Positions 17,788 to 30,811 are shown, counted from the first letter of the stretch. The stretch: DNA of 64,000 nucleotides from Pseudomonas sp. LS-2 (GCF_003605735.1 NZ_QXTJ01000023.1:65157-129156), one strand, 5' to 3'. The notes: generated from the letters alone by a model not told the origin. Program-made: numbers and translations.

Positions 17788-19070
17788 TGCGCTTATTACT
17801 GCTGCTCGCCTGCCTGACTCTGACTGCCTGTGACAACCGCAACGGGTTATCGCCACCCCCCGACAAGGACATTCCGATGAAATCCCTCGCTGCCATCAAG
17901 GACAACTTGGCCTTCACCTGTAGACACGAAGTGCTACCTCCAGCCCCCAGCGAGAGCGATGTGCTGTTTCAGTACGCCCGCTGGCTGCAGAAAAACAACC
18001 AACTTATGCATGACCCGAATACCGATCCCGAAATTGCGCGGCTGTATCGCATTGCCGCCGAAAATGGCCATGTAAAAGCCAATATCAATCTGCAAAACGG
18101 CAGCCTGCGCGGCAAGTTCAGACTGCGGGGGCATGAGCACCTGCGCTTCAGCCAAGACCTGATCGATGCAGACGTGGCTACGGGGCATTACTTCGTGTCG
18201 CTGTTTCTAAAAAACGGCATTGCCGATCTGAATCAGGACATGGAGATGTCTCTGCGCTATCTGCGCAAGGCTGCCGATGAGGGCAGTGCGCAAGCCCAGT
18301 ACGAAATCGGTGATGCGCTTGCGCCGAGCGATATCGCCCCAGAAGTTGCGGTGCAGATGTACCGCTGTGCCGCAAGTCAAGGCCACGGCGAAGCGGCGTC
18401 GACATTGGGAGTTGACCGTAAATACAACAAGCAATATCGAGAAGCGCTCGAAGCATTTCAACTTGGTGTCGCCGCAGGCGATGAAAGCTCCGCCAGTTTT
18501 TTGCGCAAGGGTTTTCGAGGGCCAGAACCCACCAACGAACTGTATTACCTTGCTCTCGGGGAGGATATCGAGCGCGCCGCCCGCTACGACATAATCTGGA
18601 GCATCCTCGCGGACTACTCCTACGCCCACCCCAAAGTCCCCGAAATCAACGACATCCTCCCGCTCCCACCGGCCACGCTGCCGCCGTGGGACGGCAAGTT
18701 GCAATGGCTCGAAGCCCGCGAAGCGAATGTCCCGCCCGAAAAACCGTCCTCAGAGCTGATCCGGCGCCTGACCGAGGACCTGAAACTCGACCCCGCCACC
18801 GGCAGGCCGATGCCGGGGGCCAAGGGCTTCAGTCAGGCGCACTTGTCGGCCAAAAACTGCCTCGCCGGCACCCCATGCCCGGTCAGTGGTTACTGGCAGG
18901 TTGTCGAGCACGAAGAACTGTTCACACCCGGCGGCCGGCCGATCATCCGTCACTTCGCGCAAGGCGACGTCTTTCCCGTCGAGCAGATGCGCTATTACGA
19001 AGCCCGCATCTGGCCGCTGTCCAAGCGCCTGTGCGAAGGCCCGGTGCAGGTCATGTGGAGGTTGGCGTGA
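17787..19070 (+). CDS. Sel1-repeat lipoprotein, putative Tle5 immunity protein (copy 1, full length)
   Basis: A 427-residue predicted lipoprotein. The signal ends in the lipobox LTAC at residues 12-15, giving Cys-Asp-Asn after processing. TPR/Sel1-like repeats are visible: ARLYRIAAENGHVKANINL, SLRYLRKAADEGSAQAQYEIGD, ALEAFQLGVAAGDESSASFL. A C-terminal region of about 95 residues contains four cysteines (CLAGTPCP and others). The P. aeruginosa Tli5b proteins PA5086-PA5088 are also Sel1-type proteins next to PldB, which supports an immunity role protecting the periplasm from Tle5. It overlaps the effector stop by 1 nt and the next copy by 1 nt. Confidence 0.85.
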   Translation: MRLLLLLACLTLTACDNRNGLSPPPDKDIPMKSLAAIKDNLAFTCRHEVLPPAPSESDVLFQYARWLQKNNQLMHDPNTDPEIARLYRIAAENGHVKANINLQNGSLRGKFRLRGHEHLRFSQDLIDADVATGHYFVSLFLKNGIADLNQDMEMSLRYLRKAADEGSAQAQYEIGDALAPSDIAPEVAVQMYRCAASQGHGEAASTLGVDRKYNKQYREALEAFQLGVAAGDESSASFLRKGFRGPEPTNELYYLALGEDIERAARYDIIWSILADYSYAHPKVPEINDILPLPPATLPPWDGKLQWLEAREANVPPEKPSSELIRRLTEDLKLDPATGRPMPGAKGFSQAHLSAKNCLAGTPCPVSGYWQVVEHEELFTPGGRPIIRHFAQGDVFPVEQMRYYEARIWPLSKRLCEGPVQVMWRLA

Positions 19071-20140
19071 TGAACCGTGCGTGGGTGTTGTCATGCCTGC
19101 TGCTGGCGGGTTGCGACCGCCCCGACACCGAGCAGCAGGCTGGCGTATCGGTGCCGTCACTCAGCGCCATCCAGGAACATCTGGCCTTCACCTGCCAACA
19201 CGAGGTCATACCCCAAGCCAGTGCCGACAGCGACGTGCTGTTCCAGTACGCCCGTTGGCTGCAGAAAAATAACCAGCTCATGCAGGACCCGAATACCGAT
19301 CTCGAGATTGCGCGGCTGTATCGCATCGCCGCCGAAAACGGCCATGTCAAAGCCAATATCAATCTGCAAAACGGCAGCCTGCGCGGCAAGTTCAGACTGC
19401 GGGGGCACGAGCTCCTGCGGTTCAGTCAAGATTTGATCGATGCAAAGGTGGCAACGGGTTACTACTTCGTGTCGGTTTTTCTAAAGAATGGTATTGCCGA
19501 CCTGAAGCAGGACTCGGAGATGTCGCTGCGCTTTCTGCGCAAGGCTGCCGACGAAGGCAGTGCGCAAGCCCAGTACGAAATAGGTGAGGCGCTGGCGCCG
19601 AGCGACCGGGCACCGGATGTTTCGCGGCAGATGCGCCGCTGCGCGGCTGAGCAAGGTCAGGGGAACGCTGCGCGCGCTTTGGGCGTTGATCTCAAGTTCA
19701 CCAAGCAATATCAAGACGCGCTGGAAGCATTTCAATTGGGAGTTGCAGCAGGTGATGAATCTTCGGCAGGACGTCTTGCCGAGGGATTCAAAGGGCCTGA
19801 GGCAACGAACAAGCTGTATTACATGGACTTGCAAGAGGACTCAGAACGCGCCTCCCGTTACCACCAAATCTGGAGCATCCTCGCCGACTATTCCTACGCC
19901 CACCCCAAAGTCCCCGAAATAAACGACATCCTCCCGCTGCCTCCGGCCAAGCTCCCGCCGTGGGACGGCAAGCTGCAATGGCTCGAAGCCCGCGAAGCCA
20001 ATGTCCCGCCCGAAAAACCCTCCCCAGAGCTGATCCGGCGCCTGACCGAGCACCTGAAACTCGACCCAGCCACCGGCAGGCCCTGGTCGCAATCACCTTC
20101 CGTTACCCAATCCACCCAATTGAAAAAGGATTTCGCATGA
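19070..20140 (+). CDS. Sel1-repeat lipoprotein, putative Tle5 immunity protein (copy 2, altered C-terminus)
   Basis: A 356-residue tandem duplicate of the preceding gene, with lipobox LAGC and nearly identical blocks such as ENGHVKANINLQNGSLRG. Similarity runs to DPATGRP and then stops abruptly. The remaining 17 residues (WSQSPSVTQ...DFA) are unrelated to the 95-residue C-terminal part of copy 1, so the four-cysteine module is missing. The stop TGA overlaps the PAAR start (ATGA). The most likely history is a deletion or recombination joining a truncated copy to the PAAR leader. It may still protect, may have a changed specificity, or may be decaying. Confidence 0.83.
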   Translation: MNRAWVLSCLLLAGCDRPDTEQQAGVSVPSLSAIQEHLAFTCQHEVIPQASADSDVLFQYARWLQKNNQLMQDPNTDLEIARLYRIAAENGHVKANINLQNGSLRGKFRLRGHELLRFSQDLIDAKVATGYYFVSVFLKNGIADLKQDSEMSLRFLRKAADEGSAQAQYEIGEALAPSDRAPDVSRQMRRCAAEQGQGNAARALGVDLKFTKQYQDALEAFQLGVAAGDESSAGRLAEGFKGPEATNKLYYMDLQEDSERASRYHQIWSILADYSYAHPKVPEINDILPLPPAKLPPWDGKLQWLEAREANVPPEKPSPELIRRLTEHLKLDPATGRPWSQSPSVTQSTQLKKDFA

Positions 20141-20400
20141 AAGGCGTCATTCGCATCAGCGACGCAACCAGCAGCGGCGGCGCAGTCACATCCGGCTCCG
20201 CGGTGATGATATTCGACGGTCTTGGTGTGGCTCGCGTCGGCGACAGCGTTTTCTGTCCACTGCCAGGTCATGGTGCAAACAGGATTGCCCAGGGCAATTC
20301 GGGGTTCAGCGACGATGATGTGCCGGTCGCGTTTGACGGTGACCGTTGTGAGTGCGGCTGCACATTGATCACCTCGCTGCCGGAAATGACCGCGGGCTGA
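20137..20400 (+). CDS. PAAR-domain T6SS spike-tip protein
   Basis: An 87-residue single-domain PAAR protein. Its repeats include TSSGGAVTSGSAVMIFDG, GVARVGDSVFCPLPGH and CGCTLITSLP, with the conserved Cys/His residues that bind zinc at the tip of the VgrG spike. It overlaps the upstream lipoprotein gene by 4 nt and lies 43 nt before tssF. The stand-alone form, with no fused toxin, suggests it sharpens the VgrG of this island, which carries Tle5 as separate cargo. Confidence 0.9.
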   Translation: MKGVIRISDATSSGGAVTSGSAVMIFDGLGVARVGDSVFCPLPGHGANRIAQGNSGFSDDDVPVAFDGDRCECGCTLITSLPEMTAG

Positions 20401-20443
20401 ACAGGCTCAATATTTTTCCATTCCCGAGACAAGGACATCTTCG

Positions 20444-22210
20444 ATGAGCAAGGACAATCCGACCCAGGCGTACTTTGACGCCGAAATGCGTTACCTGCGC
20501 GAAGCGGCGAAGGAGTTCGCGAGCCAGTTCCCCGACCGCGCCGCAATGTTGAATCTGGATAAAACCGGGGCGCGGGATCCGAGCGTCGAGCACCTGTTTC
20601 AAGGCTTCGCCTTTCTAATGGGGCGAATGCGCGAGAAGCTGGACGACGACTTTCCGGAGTTGAGTGAAGGGCTGGTCGACATGGTACGGCCGGAATGCTT
20701 GCGCATGGTTCCTTCGCTGTCGGTCGTCGAGCTTGCGCCAGACGTCAACAAGATGAAGGACTGCCAGACGATCCACAAAGGGTTCGAAGTGCGCTCCAAG
20801 CCCGTCGGCCCACTCGGGACGCGCTGCCGCTACACCACGACCCAGGACCTGGCGCTGCGCGCGCTGGCGCTCGATGCCGTCAAGGTAGGGCAGGCGCCCG
20901 ATGGCTGCTCGACCATCACCCTGCGTTTTTCGCGAGGCAGACTGATGCAATGGGACTGCATCGACCTCCAGAACATACCGCTTTACCTCGATGGCAGCGA
21001 GGCTGTTGCAACCGCTCTGCATCATGCGCTGTCGTTGAACTCACCGCAGATCTACCTGCGTCGGGAGGGGGCGGAGCGCGAATTGCACGACGTGTATTTC
21101 GCGGTGAAGGGCTTTAGCGAGGACGACCGGCTCTGGCCTCGGGGTGACAGTCAGGACGGCGACCATCAGCTATGGCTGGAGTATTTCAGCTTTCCCGAAA
21201 AATTCATGTTTCTGAGGCTCAAGGGGCTGGAGCAGGTGACGTTCGAGCCTTCTATGCCGTGGTTCGAGCTTGAGGTGATCCTGCACAAACCCTGGCCCCG
21301 TTCGTTAGCCCTCAGTCACGAGAACGTTCGCCTCCATGCCGTGCCGGTCATTAATGCATTTGCCCTGGAAGTGCCCCCTCTGACGCTCGACCCTTTGCAG
21401 AGCGAATATCTGCTGCGACCGATGGATAAGGATGGCGGGCACGTTGAAATCTACTCGGTGGACAGCGTCATTGCGGCCAAGAGTTCCGCGCGGCACAAAT
21501 ACGTGCCCTTCAGCCGTTTCCAGCACAAGGGCGGGATGTTGCCGAATCAGACGCCTGGGCACTATTACCATACCCGGCTCAAGCGCGCGCCGAGCGGCGC
21601 GTATGACACGTGGCTGATCCTGGGCGGAGACGGCTTCGAGCTCGACCGCTCGAAACAGGCGCAGACCCTGTCGTTGAAGTTGACGGGCACCAACGGTCAC
21701 ACCTCGCGAATGGCATTGACCAAAACCGTGCTGGACGAGCGCGGGCATTCGCATGAAGCGCAGTTCACGGTGCGCAATCTGTGCGCGCCGACCATGCCGT
21801 TCTACCCGCCTGACAAGGATCGTTTTCATTGGCAGGTGCTCAGTCACCTTGGGCCGAATTTCCTGCCAATGCTAGACAGTGCCGAAGTCTTGAGGAACAC
21901 GCTGGCACTCTATGACTGGACCGGTGATGAGCGGAACCGGCACCGGCTACAGGGGATCGTCGAGGTAAAACATCACCTGCTCCAACGCTTCGAGAAAGGG
22001 TTTCTGCTGCGCGGTGTGGACATTGAAGTCACGCTGGATGGCAGCCGTTTTGCGGGGGAGGGCGATATGGTTCTGTTTGGTCTATTGCTCAACCATTTCT
22101 TTGCGCAGTACGCCGATATCCATCTGTTCAACCAACTGACGCTGGTCATGCTTCCCGAGAAGAAGTGCCTGCGATGGGAAGAAAATCACAGCCAGCGCGT
22201 GCCCGGATGA
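20444..22210 (+). CDS. tssF: T6SS baseplate subunit TssF
   Basis: A 588-residue TssF (ImpG/VasA) family protein. The N-terminal signature FDAEMRYLREAAKEFASQFP, then DPSVEHLFQGFAFLMGRMREKLDDDFPELSEG, is diagnostic. The C-terminal region has LYDWTGDERNRHRLQGI and GEGDMVLFGLLLNHFFAQYA. TssF builds the T6SS baseplate wedge with TssE, TssG and TssK. None of these partners is adjacent; it stands at the end of a vgrG/effector island. An ATG at 20444 follows an AGGACA-like site. Confidence 0.92.
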   Translation: MSKDNPTQAYFDAEMRYLREAAKEFASQFPDRAAMLNLDKTGARDPSVEHLFQGFAFLMGRMREKLDDDFPELSEGLVDMVRPECLRMVPSLSVVELAPDVNKMKDCQTIHKGFEVRSKPVGPLGTRCRYTTTQDLALRALALDAVKVGQAPDGCSTITLRFSRGRLMQWDCIDLQNIPLYLDGSEAVATALHHALSLNSPQIYLRREGAERELHDVYFAVKGFSEDDRLWPRGDSQDGDHQLWLEYFSFPEKFMFLRLKGLEQVTFEPSMPWFELEVILHKPWPRSLALSHENVRLHAVPVINAFALEVPPLTLDPLQSEYLLRPMDKDGGHVEIYSVDSVIAAKSSARHKYVPFSRFQHKGGMLPNQTPGHYYHTRLKRAPSGAYDTWLILGGDGFELDRSKQAQTLSLKLTGTNGHTSRMALTKTVLDERGHSHEAQFTVRNLCAPTMPFYPPDKDRFHWQVLSHLGPNFLPMLDSAEVLRNTLALYDWTGDERNRHRLQGIVEVKHHLLQRFEKGFLLRGVDIEVTLDGSRFAGEGDMVLFGLLLNHFFAQYADIHLFNQLTLVMLPEKKCLRWEENHSQRVPG

Positions 22211-22240
22211 GCGCCGCGCAAAACCCGGACGCTTAAAGGT

Positions 22241-22471
22241 TCAAGGCACAGCGAAGTGCAGCACCAGTTGCACGATGCCCATCAGCATCAGCGCGAAGAT
22301 CGCGGTGAAGGCAATGCCCATGATCACGAAGTGCGACGGCTTGCCGTGGGTGAAGTCCCGCGCGCGGTTCTTGTGGCTCTGCACGCCGAAGGCAGCGGCC
22401 ATGACGCTGTGCAGCATCTGCCAGAAGGTCGGGGGCTTGTTGTCTTCGGGGCGTTGCGGGGCGTTGTCCAT
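22241..22471 (-). CDS. DUF2970 small membrane protein
   Basis: A 76-residue protein starting MDNAPQRPEDNKPPTFWQML, with one C-terminal transmembrane helix (FVIMGIAFTAIFALMLMGIVQLVLHF). The W.....SV.AA.FGVQ pattern is typical of DUF2970, a family of unknown function widespread in Pseudomonas. Start ATG 22471 is supported by GGAGAG upstream; the longer in-frame extension to 22741 runs through repeat DNA and is rejected. It lies downstream of metH in the same direction. Confidence 0.82.
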   Translation of the reverse strand: MDNAPQRPEDNKPPTFWQMLHSVMAAAFGVQSHKNRARDFTHGKPSHFVIMGIAFTAIFALMLMGIVQLVLHFAVP

Positions 22472-22546
22472 GTTCTCTCCAGCGCCTGGGAGGTGCTGAA
22501 GAAATGATAGTCGCAAATCAGAGGTGGATCTGCGTCGTGGCGCGAT

Positions 22547-22651
22547 GATCGTTCCCACGCTCGGCGTGGTAACGCTGCGATTGACGCTCCGCGTCAGAAG
22601 GGACGCGGAGCGTCCTGCCAGGCATTCCCACGCTGGAGCGTGGGAACGATC
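22547..22651. repeat. Nested inverted repeat, GATCGTTCCCACGC family
   Basis: Outer arms GATCGTTCCCACGC (22547-22560) and GCGTGGGAACGATC (22638-22651) enclose a second perfect 13-bp hairpin, GACGCTCCGCGTC / GACGCGGAGCGTC (22583-22614). A short palindrome of the same family is at 31490-31520. Confidence 0.85.
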
Positions 22652-22660
22652 ATGATAGGG

Positions 22661-22740
22661 AGCAGCACGGCTTGCCGGCGGTAGCGATCTCGAATGCGTC
22701 ACCGCCGGGACGCTGCATTCGTCGGCAAGCTGTCCTCCCA
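22661..22740. repeat. Degenerate REP element, GCCGGC type
   Basis: It reads AGCAGCACGGCTTGCCGGCGG at its start and has an imperfect mate (ACCGCCGG ... GGCAAGCTGTCCTCC). It abuts the preceding palindromic repeat and lies between metH and the DUF2970 gene. Confidence 0.7.
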
Positions 22741-22780
22741 CGCCTGCGGCAGAAACCGTCCGGGGTCTAGCTGTCGAACT

Positions 22781-26491
<3,711 letters not shown>

Positions 26492-26663
26492 AGGGGTATC
26501 CGAGCAAAGAAGTACAAGAAAAGTGACGCTGAAAGGTGCGAAATAATAGCAAACCTGTACCGTTTTAAACCGTTACGGGATTTACATGAATTCTGCTCAT
26601 GTTGAAGGCCGCTCGCCACAGGTAGAATCGCCCCGGATTCTTTATTTTCAGGACGCCCGTTCC

Positions 26664-28979
26664 ATGTTGCATCGCTTGTTCGCCATTGCATTGGCCTTGT
26701 TGTTTTGCGGTGCAGCGTTCGCGCAATCACCTCCACCGCAACCTGATCTCGCGCATCCGGCCATTTCCTATAGCCGGGACATTCAGCCGATCTTCACCGA
26801 GAAGTGCGTGGCCTGCCATGCCTGCAACGATGCGGCCTGCCAGTTGAACCTGGGCAGTGGCGAAGGCGCGTTGCGCGGTGCGTCGAAAGTGCCGGTCTAT
26901 CAGGGCGATCGCAGCAAGGCGGTCGCGCCGTCACGGATCTTTTATGACGCCCAAGGCCCTGAAGCCTGGCGTCGAAAGGGCTTTTATTCGGTGCTCGACG
27001 GCCAGAGCAATCAGGCTGCGCTGATGGCAAAGATGCTCGAATTCTCCCACAGCACGCCACTGGTGCCCAACGCCAAGCTGCCGGATAACATCATCCTGGG
27101 GCTCAATCGCGAGAACATGTGCCCGTTGCCGCAGGAGTTCGACGGCTACGCCCAGTCTCACCCCGGCCAAGGCATGCCGCTGGCGGTTACCGGCCTGACC
27201 GATGCCCAGTACAACACCCTGCAAAGCTGGCTGGCGGCGGGAGCCCCTGTGGAGCAGACGCCGTTGCAGCCAAGCACGGCCGAGGCTGCGCAGATCGGCG
27301 AATGGGAAAACCTGCTCAACCGCCCCGGTTCAACCGAGGCGCTGGTCGGCCGCTGGCTCTACGAGCACCTGTTTCTGGCGCACATCTACTTCACCGGTGG
27401 CGAGCCAGGGCATTTCTTCCAGTGGGTGCGCTCGCGGACCCCGAGCGGGACGCCGGTCGATCTGATCGCCACGCGGCGCCCGGACGACGACCCCGGCACC
27501 ACCTTTTATTACCGCCTGATGCCGGTACAGGGCGTCATTGTCCACAAGACCCACATCACCTATCCGATGGGCCCGCAGAAGCTGGCGCGGGTCAAGCAAC
27601 TGTTCTATAGCGGCAACTGGCACGCCACCGAATTGCCCGGCTACAGCCCGCAGCGCCGGGCGAACCCCTTCGATACGTTCAGGGAAATTCCGGCAGTGGC
27701 CCGCTACCAGTTCATGCTGGATAACGCCGAATATTTCGTCAGAACCTTCATTCGCGGGCCCGTGTGTCGCGGCGAAATCGCCACGGATGTGATCCGCGAT
27801 CATTTCTGGGCGCTGTTCCAGGAACCGGCCCACGACCGATATATCACCGACGCCGCTTATCGCGCCAAGGCCACGCCGCTGCTGGCCATGCCGGGGCAGA
27901 ACGACGACGTCGGCAGTGTCCTGAGCCTGTGGCATGACTACCGTGACAAGCGCAACGAATACGAAGACTTGCGCAGCGACGCCTACGCCAGCATGCCGCC
28001 ACCGGGTTGGGCGACGCTGTGGGCGGGCAATGACAACGCGCTGCTGACCATCTTCCGCCACTTCGACAGCGCGTCGGTGAACAAGGGCCTGATCGGCGAT
28101 CTGCCGAATTCGGTCTGGCTGTTCGACTACCCGCTGCTGGAGCGCACGTATTACCAGTTGGCGGTGAATTTCGACGTCTATGGCAACGTTTCGCATCAGG
28201 TGCAGACGCGGCTGTATTTCGACCTGATTCGCAACGGCGCCGAAGTCAACTTCCTGCGCCTGATGCCGGCGGACAAGCGTGACGACATTCTCGGCAGTTG
28301 GTACCAGAACAGCGGCAAGGTGAAGATGTGGCTGGATTATCAGGCCATCGACAACGACACCCCAACCGGCATGAAACTGGACGAGAAGGACCCCAAGCGC
28401 GACTTCGAGCGCAAGCTGATCGAGCGCGCCGGGACGCTCAATGTCGCGCCGGATCCGATCAATCGTTGCAGCGCAGCGTATTGCTCACGTCAGGGTATCG
28501 GACCGGTGTTCAGCGATGTCGAACAGTCGCTGAGTCGTCTGGTGTCGCGTCCAGCCGCTGGATTGCGGGTCATCGACCAGTTGCCGGAAGCGACCATGCT
28601 GCGCATTCAGGATGGCAGCGGCAAACGGATCGTCTACAGCATGCTGCGCAATCGTGCCCACAGTAACGTGGCGTTTTTGCTCGGCGAGGCTTATCGCTAC
28701 CAGCCGGGGCTGGACAGCCTGACGATTTATCCGGGCGTGCTCAGCAGCTACCCCAACTTCATGTTCAATGTCCCGGCCAATGAAGTCAGCGCGTTCGTCG
28801 ATGCGATGGAGCAGGCCCACGATCACAAAGAGGCATTCGAGAAGATCGTCGAGCGCTGGGGCGTGCGTCGCAGCAATCCGCAGTTCTGGACGTATTTCCA
28901 TGACCTGGACCACTACATTCAGGAGACCGCGCCGCAGGAGGCAGGCGTGCTGGATATGAATCGGTACGAGAATCTGTGA
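26664..28979 (+). CDS. cti: Periplasmic fatty acid cis/trans isomerase
   Basis: A 771-residue Cti. This c-type cytochrome-like enzyme converts cis to trans unsaturated acyl chains of membrane phospholipids under solvent or heat stress. A signal peptide is seen (residues 1-20, cleavage AFA|QS), followed by the heme-binding motif CVACH at residues 48-52. The family's long C-terminal domain runs to LDMNRYENL. ATG 26664 is preferred to an upstream in-frame ATG at 26586, which would disrupt the signal peptide. It is divergent from metH. Confidence 0.94.
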   Translation: MLHRLFAIALALLFCGAAFAQSPPPQPDLAHPAISYSRDIQPIFTEKCVACHACNDAACQLNLGSGEGALRGASKVPVYQGDRSKAVAPSRIFYDAQGPEAWRRKGFYSVLDGQSNQAALMAKMLEFSHSTPLVPNAKLPDNIILGLNRENMCPLPQEFDGYAQSHPGQGMPLAVTGLTDAQYNTLQSWLAAGAPVEQTPLQPSTAEAAQIGEWENLLNRPGSTEALVGRWLYEHLFLAHIYFTGGEPGHFFQWVRSRTPSGTPVDLIATRRPDDDPGTTFYYRLMPVQGVIVHKTHITYPMGPQKLARVKQLFYSGNWHATELPGYSPQRRANPFDTFREIPAVARYQFMLDNAEYFVRTFIRGPVCRGEIATDVIRDHFWALFQEPAHDRYITDAAYRAKATPLLAMPGQNDDVGSVLSLWHDYRDKRNEYEDLRSDAYASMPPPGWATLWAGNDNALLTIFRHFDSASVNKGLIGDLPNSVWLFDYPLLERTYYQLAVNFDVYGNVSHQVQTRLYFDLIRNGAEVNFLRLMPADKRDDILGSWYQNSGKVKMWLDYQAIDNDTPTGMKLDEKDPKRDFERKLIERAGTLNVAPDPINRCSAAYCSRQGIGPVFSDVEQSLSRLVSRPAAGLRVIDQLPEATMLRIQDGSGKRIVYSMLRNRAHSNVAFLLGEAYRYQPGLDSLTIYPGVLSSYPNFMFNVPANEVSAFVDAMEQAHDHKEAFEKIVERWGVRRSNPQFWTYFHDLDHYIQETAPQEAGVLDMNRYENL

Positions 28980-29693
28980 TGGGGCCGTTGTCGCCGTCGT
29001 ACTGACCCCGCACGATTATTTCGGGAGCCAGCTAGCTGGCGAATGCGTAAGGTCTGTCACATTGACCTGACCCACCGCAATCGCGGGCAAGCGCGCTCCT
29101 ACAATGTTTTGGCTCACTTCAGAAGCCCGGCAGGCCACAAGCTGCGGTATTGCAGGACACGCCGAACGGCGTCTGCCCGGAGGGCGTGGGAGCCACCGGG
29201 GTGGCGCTCCACCTTGTCGGCGATCTGGCGCGCAGCGGCAGCAAAACCTGTGCATGCGGTGTGCCTGATGCACGGAGGTGGATGATCTTACTGCCGGAGC
29301 CCGGCAGATCGCCGACAAGTCTGGCTCCCACGCCCTCCGGGCAGAAGCGGGATTGCGGTGTGGTTCGAGCTTTTGATTCCGGCCGAAGGTTGTGGGAGTC
29401 GGCTTGCTGGCGAAGGCGTTGCGTCTGACACATCCGTGTTGCTAACACCGTATTTGCCATCAAGTTGGCTCCCACCTTTTTTTGTACCGGCAGTCACTCC
29501 CGTTTCGTCCCGCAGTCACTGGCTGAAGGCTTAAAACCCTTATAAAACATGGCCTGCAGCCATTATGCAGCCCGTCAGACCCGCCGAACCTTTTTGCACT
29601 TCCTCAAGTCGGACCCTGTGAGTCGTCCCCTGAAGCGTGACCTTTTCGAGGTCCTGGATCGTGGGTCAAACCCGAGTAAGCAAGAGGTTGCAG
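28980..29693. other. 714-bp intergenic region made mostly of repeat DNA
   Basis: No gene is seen. It holds a 14-bp palindrome GCCAGCTAGCTGGC (29027-29040), a REP half-site TCGCGGGCAAGCGCGCTCCTAC (29081-29102, first 20 nt typical), a long inverted repeat (29173-29344) and the promoter of the acyltransferase gene. Confidence 0.7.
29173..29344. repeat. Long inverted repeat, CTGCCCGGAGGGCGTGGGAG family
   Basis: The left arm begins CTGCCCGGAGGGCGTGGGAG and includes TTGTCGGCGATCTGGC. The right arm is its inverted mate, with CAGATCGCCGACAAG then CTCCCACGCCCTCCGGGCAG. A related but diverged element starts near 63890 and runs off the window. Confidence 0.8.
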
Positions 29694-30713
29694 ATGTTGA
29701 TTTCGGTTCAAGCCCTGCGGGCACTCGCCGCGTGGGCCGTTGTGTGTCACCACTTCATGCAGATTTTTTTCGACTTCCACCCCAGCGGCCCGATCGGCCG
29801 TTTTTTTACCGAAAAAGGCGCCGTGGGCGTCGATATCTTCTTCGTCATCAGCGGTCTGGTGATTTACCTCTCGACGGTCGACAAAGACATGCCGGCCAGC
29901 CGGTTCATGCTCAATCGCATCATCCGCATCGTCCCCGCCTATTGGCTTTACACCCTGGTGATGGGGCTGCTGGTGGTCGTCGCCCATCCGCTGTTGCCCC
30001 ACCAAGTGGTGGACTGGCAGAGCTTCATGCTTTCGCTGATGTTCATTCCATCCGAGAACCCGGGTGGCTATGGCCTGTACCCGACGCTCAACGTCGGCTG
30101 GACCTTGAATTACGAAATGTTTTTCTATGTGCTGTTTTCCATGGTGTTCCTGTTCCAGCAGCGCCTGCGTCCGTTGATCATTGCCGCCGCGCTGTTCGCC
30201 GTGACCGACGTTTTGGGACGTACCGGTTTGATCAGTCGTTTCTATGCCAACGATATCGTTTATGAATTCCTGCTTGGCATCGGTATCGGGGTAATCTACC
30301 GCCGCGGCTGGATTACAGAGCGCCTGTGGTTGCCATTGTTGGCCATCGGCGGCGCGTTGCTGACCATCAAACAGCTGCCGCCGGACCTGCGCATCGTCAA
30401 CTGGGGTCTGCCCAGCGCGGTGATTGTGGTGGCGTGCATTTCGCTGGAACCGTACATGCGTGGCAGCCGCCTCTTGAAAACCATGGGTGACTGCTCCTAT
30501 TCGGTGTATCTGCTGCATGTGCTGGTGTTGTACGGCGGCTGGCTGGCGACCGAGCGATATGGCCTGAACCCGTATGCAGCCTTCGCGATCTGCGTTCCGG
30601 TCATCGCCCTGGGCGCGTGGTTGAGCTACGAATGGATCGAGAAGGGCCTGTATCGCCGAATGAAAGGCTGGCTGGACAATAGAAGGGCTGCCAAGGAAGC
30701 GGTTGTGTCCTGA
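29694..30713 (+). CDS. Acyltransferase 3 family membrane protein (OafA/YrhL type)
   Basis: A 339-residue protein with about ten hydrophobic segments. The N-terminal [18 protein letters not shown] contains the conserved R.LAA..V...H signature with the catalytic His. The family motif [18 protein letters not shown] follows. Such proteins O-acetylate or acylate exopolysaccharide, LPS or peptidoglycan sugars at the inner membrane. No glycosyltransferase is nearby, so the acceptor is unknown. ATG 29694 is chosen because AAGAGG lies 7 nt upstream. Confidence 0.9.
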   Translation: MLISVQALRALAAWAVVCHHFMQIFFDFHPSGPIGRFFTEKGAVGVDIFFVISGLVIYLSTVDKDMPASRFMLNRIIRIVPAYWLYTLVMGLLVVVAHPLLPHQVVDWQSFMLSLMFIPSENPGGYGLYPTLNVGWTLNYEMFFYVLFSMVFLFQQRLRPLIIAAALFAVTDVLGRTGLISRFYANDIVYEFLLGIGIGVIYRRGWITERLWLPLLAIGGALLTIKQLPPDLRIVNWGLPSAVIVVACISLEPYMRGSRLLKTMGDCSYSVYLLHVLVLYGGWLATERYGLNPYAAFAICVPVIALGAWLSYEWIEKGLYRRMKGWLDNRRAAKEAVVS

Positions 30714-30811
30714 ATCCTCTTTTGGCGGGCTATTACCCGACCGATTTACTAGGACTTTGTCAGTTGCTGTGGAATGGCGTAAACTCCGCCCCACGTCTGC
30801 GAGGAATTTTC

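Noticed and set aside
22472..22741. N-terminal extension of the DUF2970 protein by 90 residues
   Set aside because: The extension is encoded by REP and palindromic repeat DNA, while the ATG at 22471 has a good ribosome-binding site and starts the conserved sequence.
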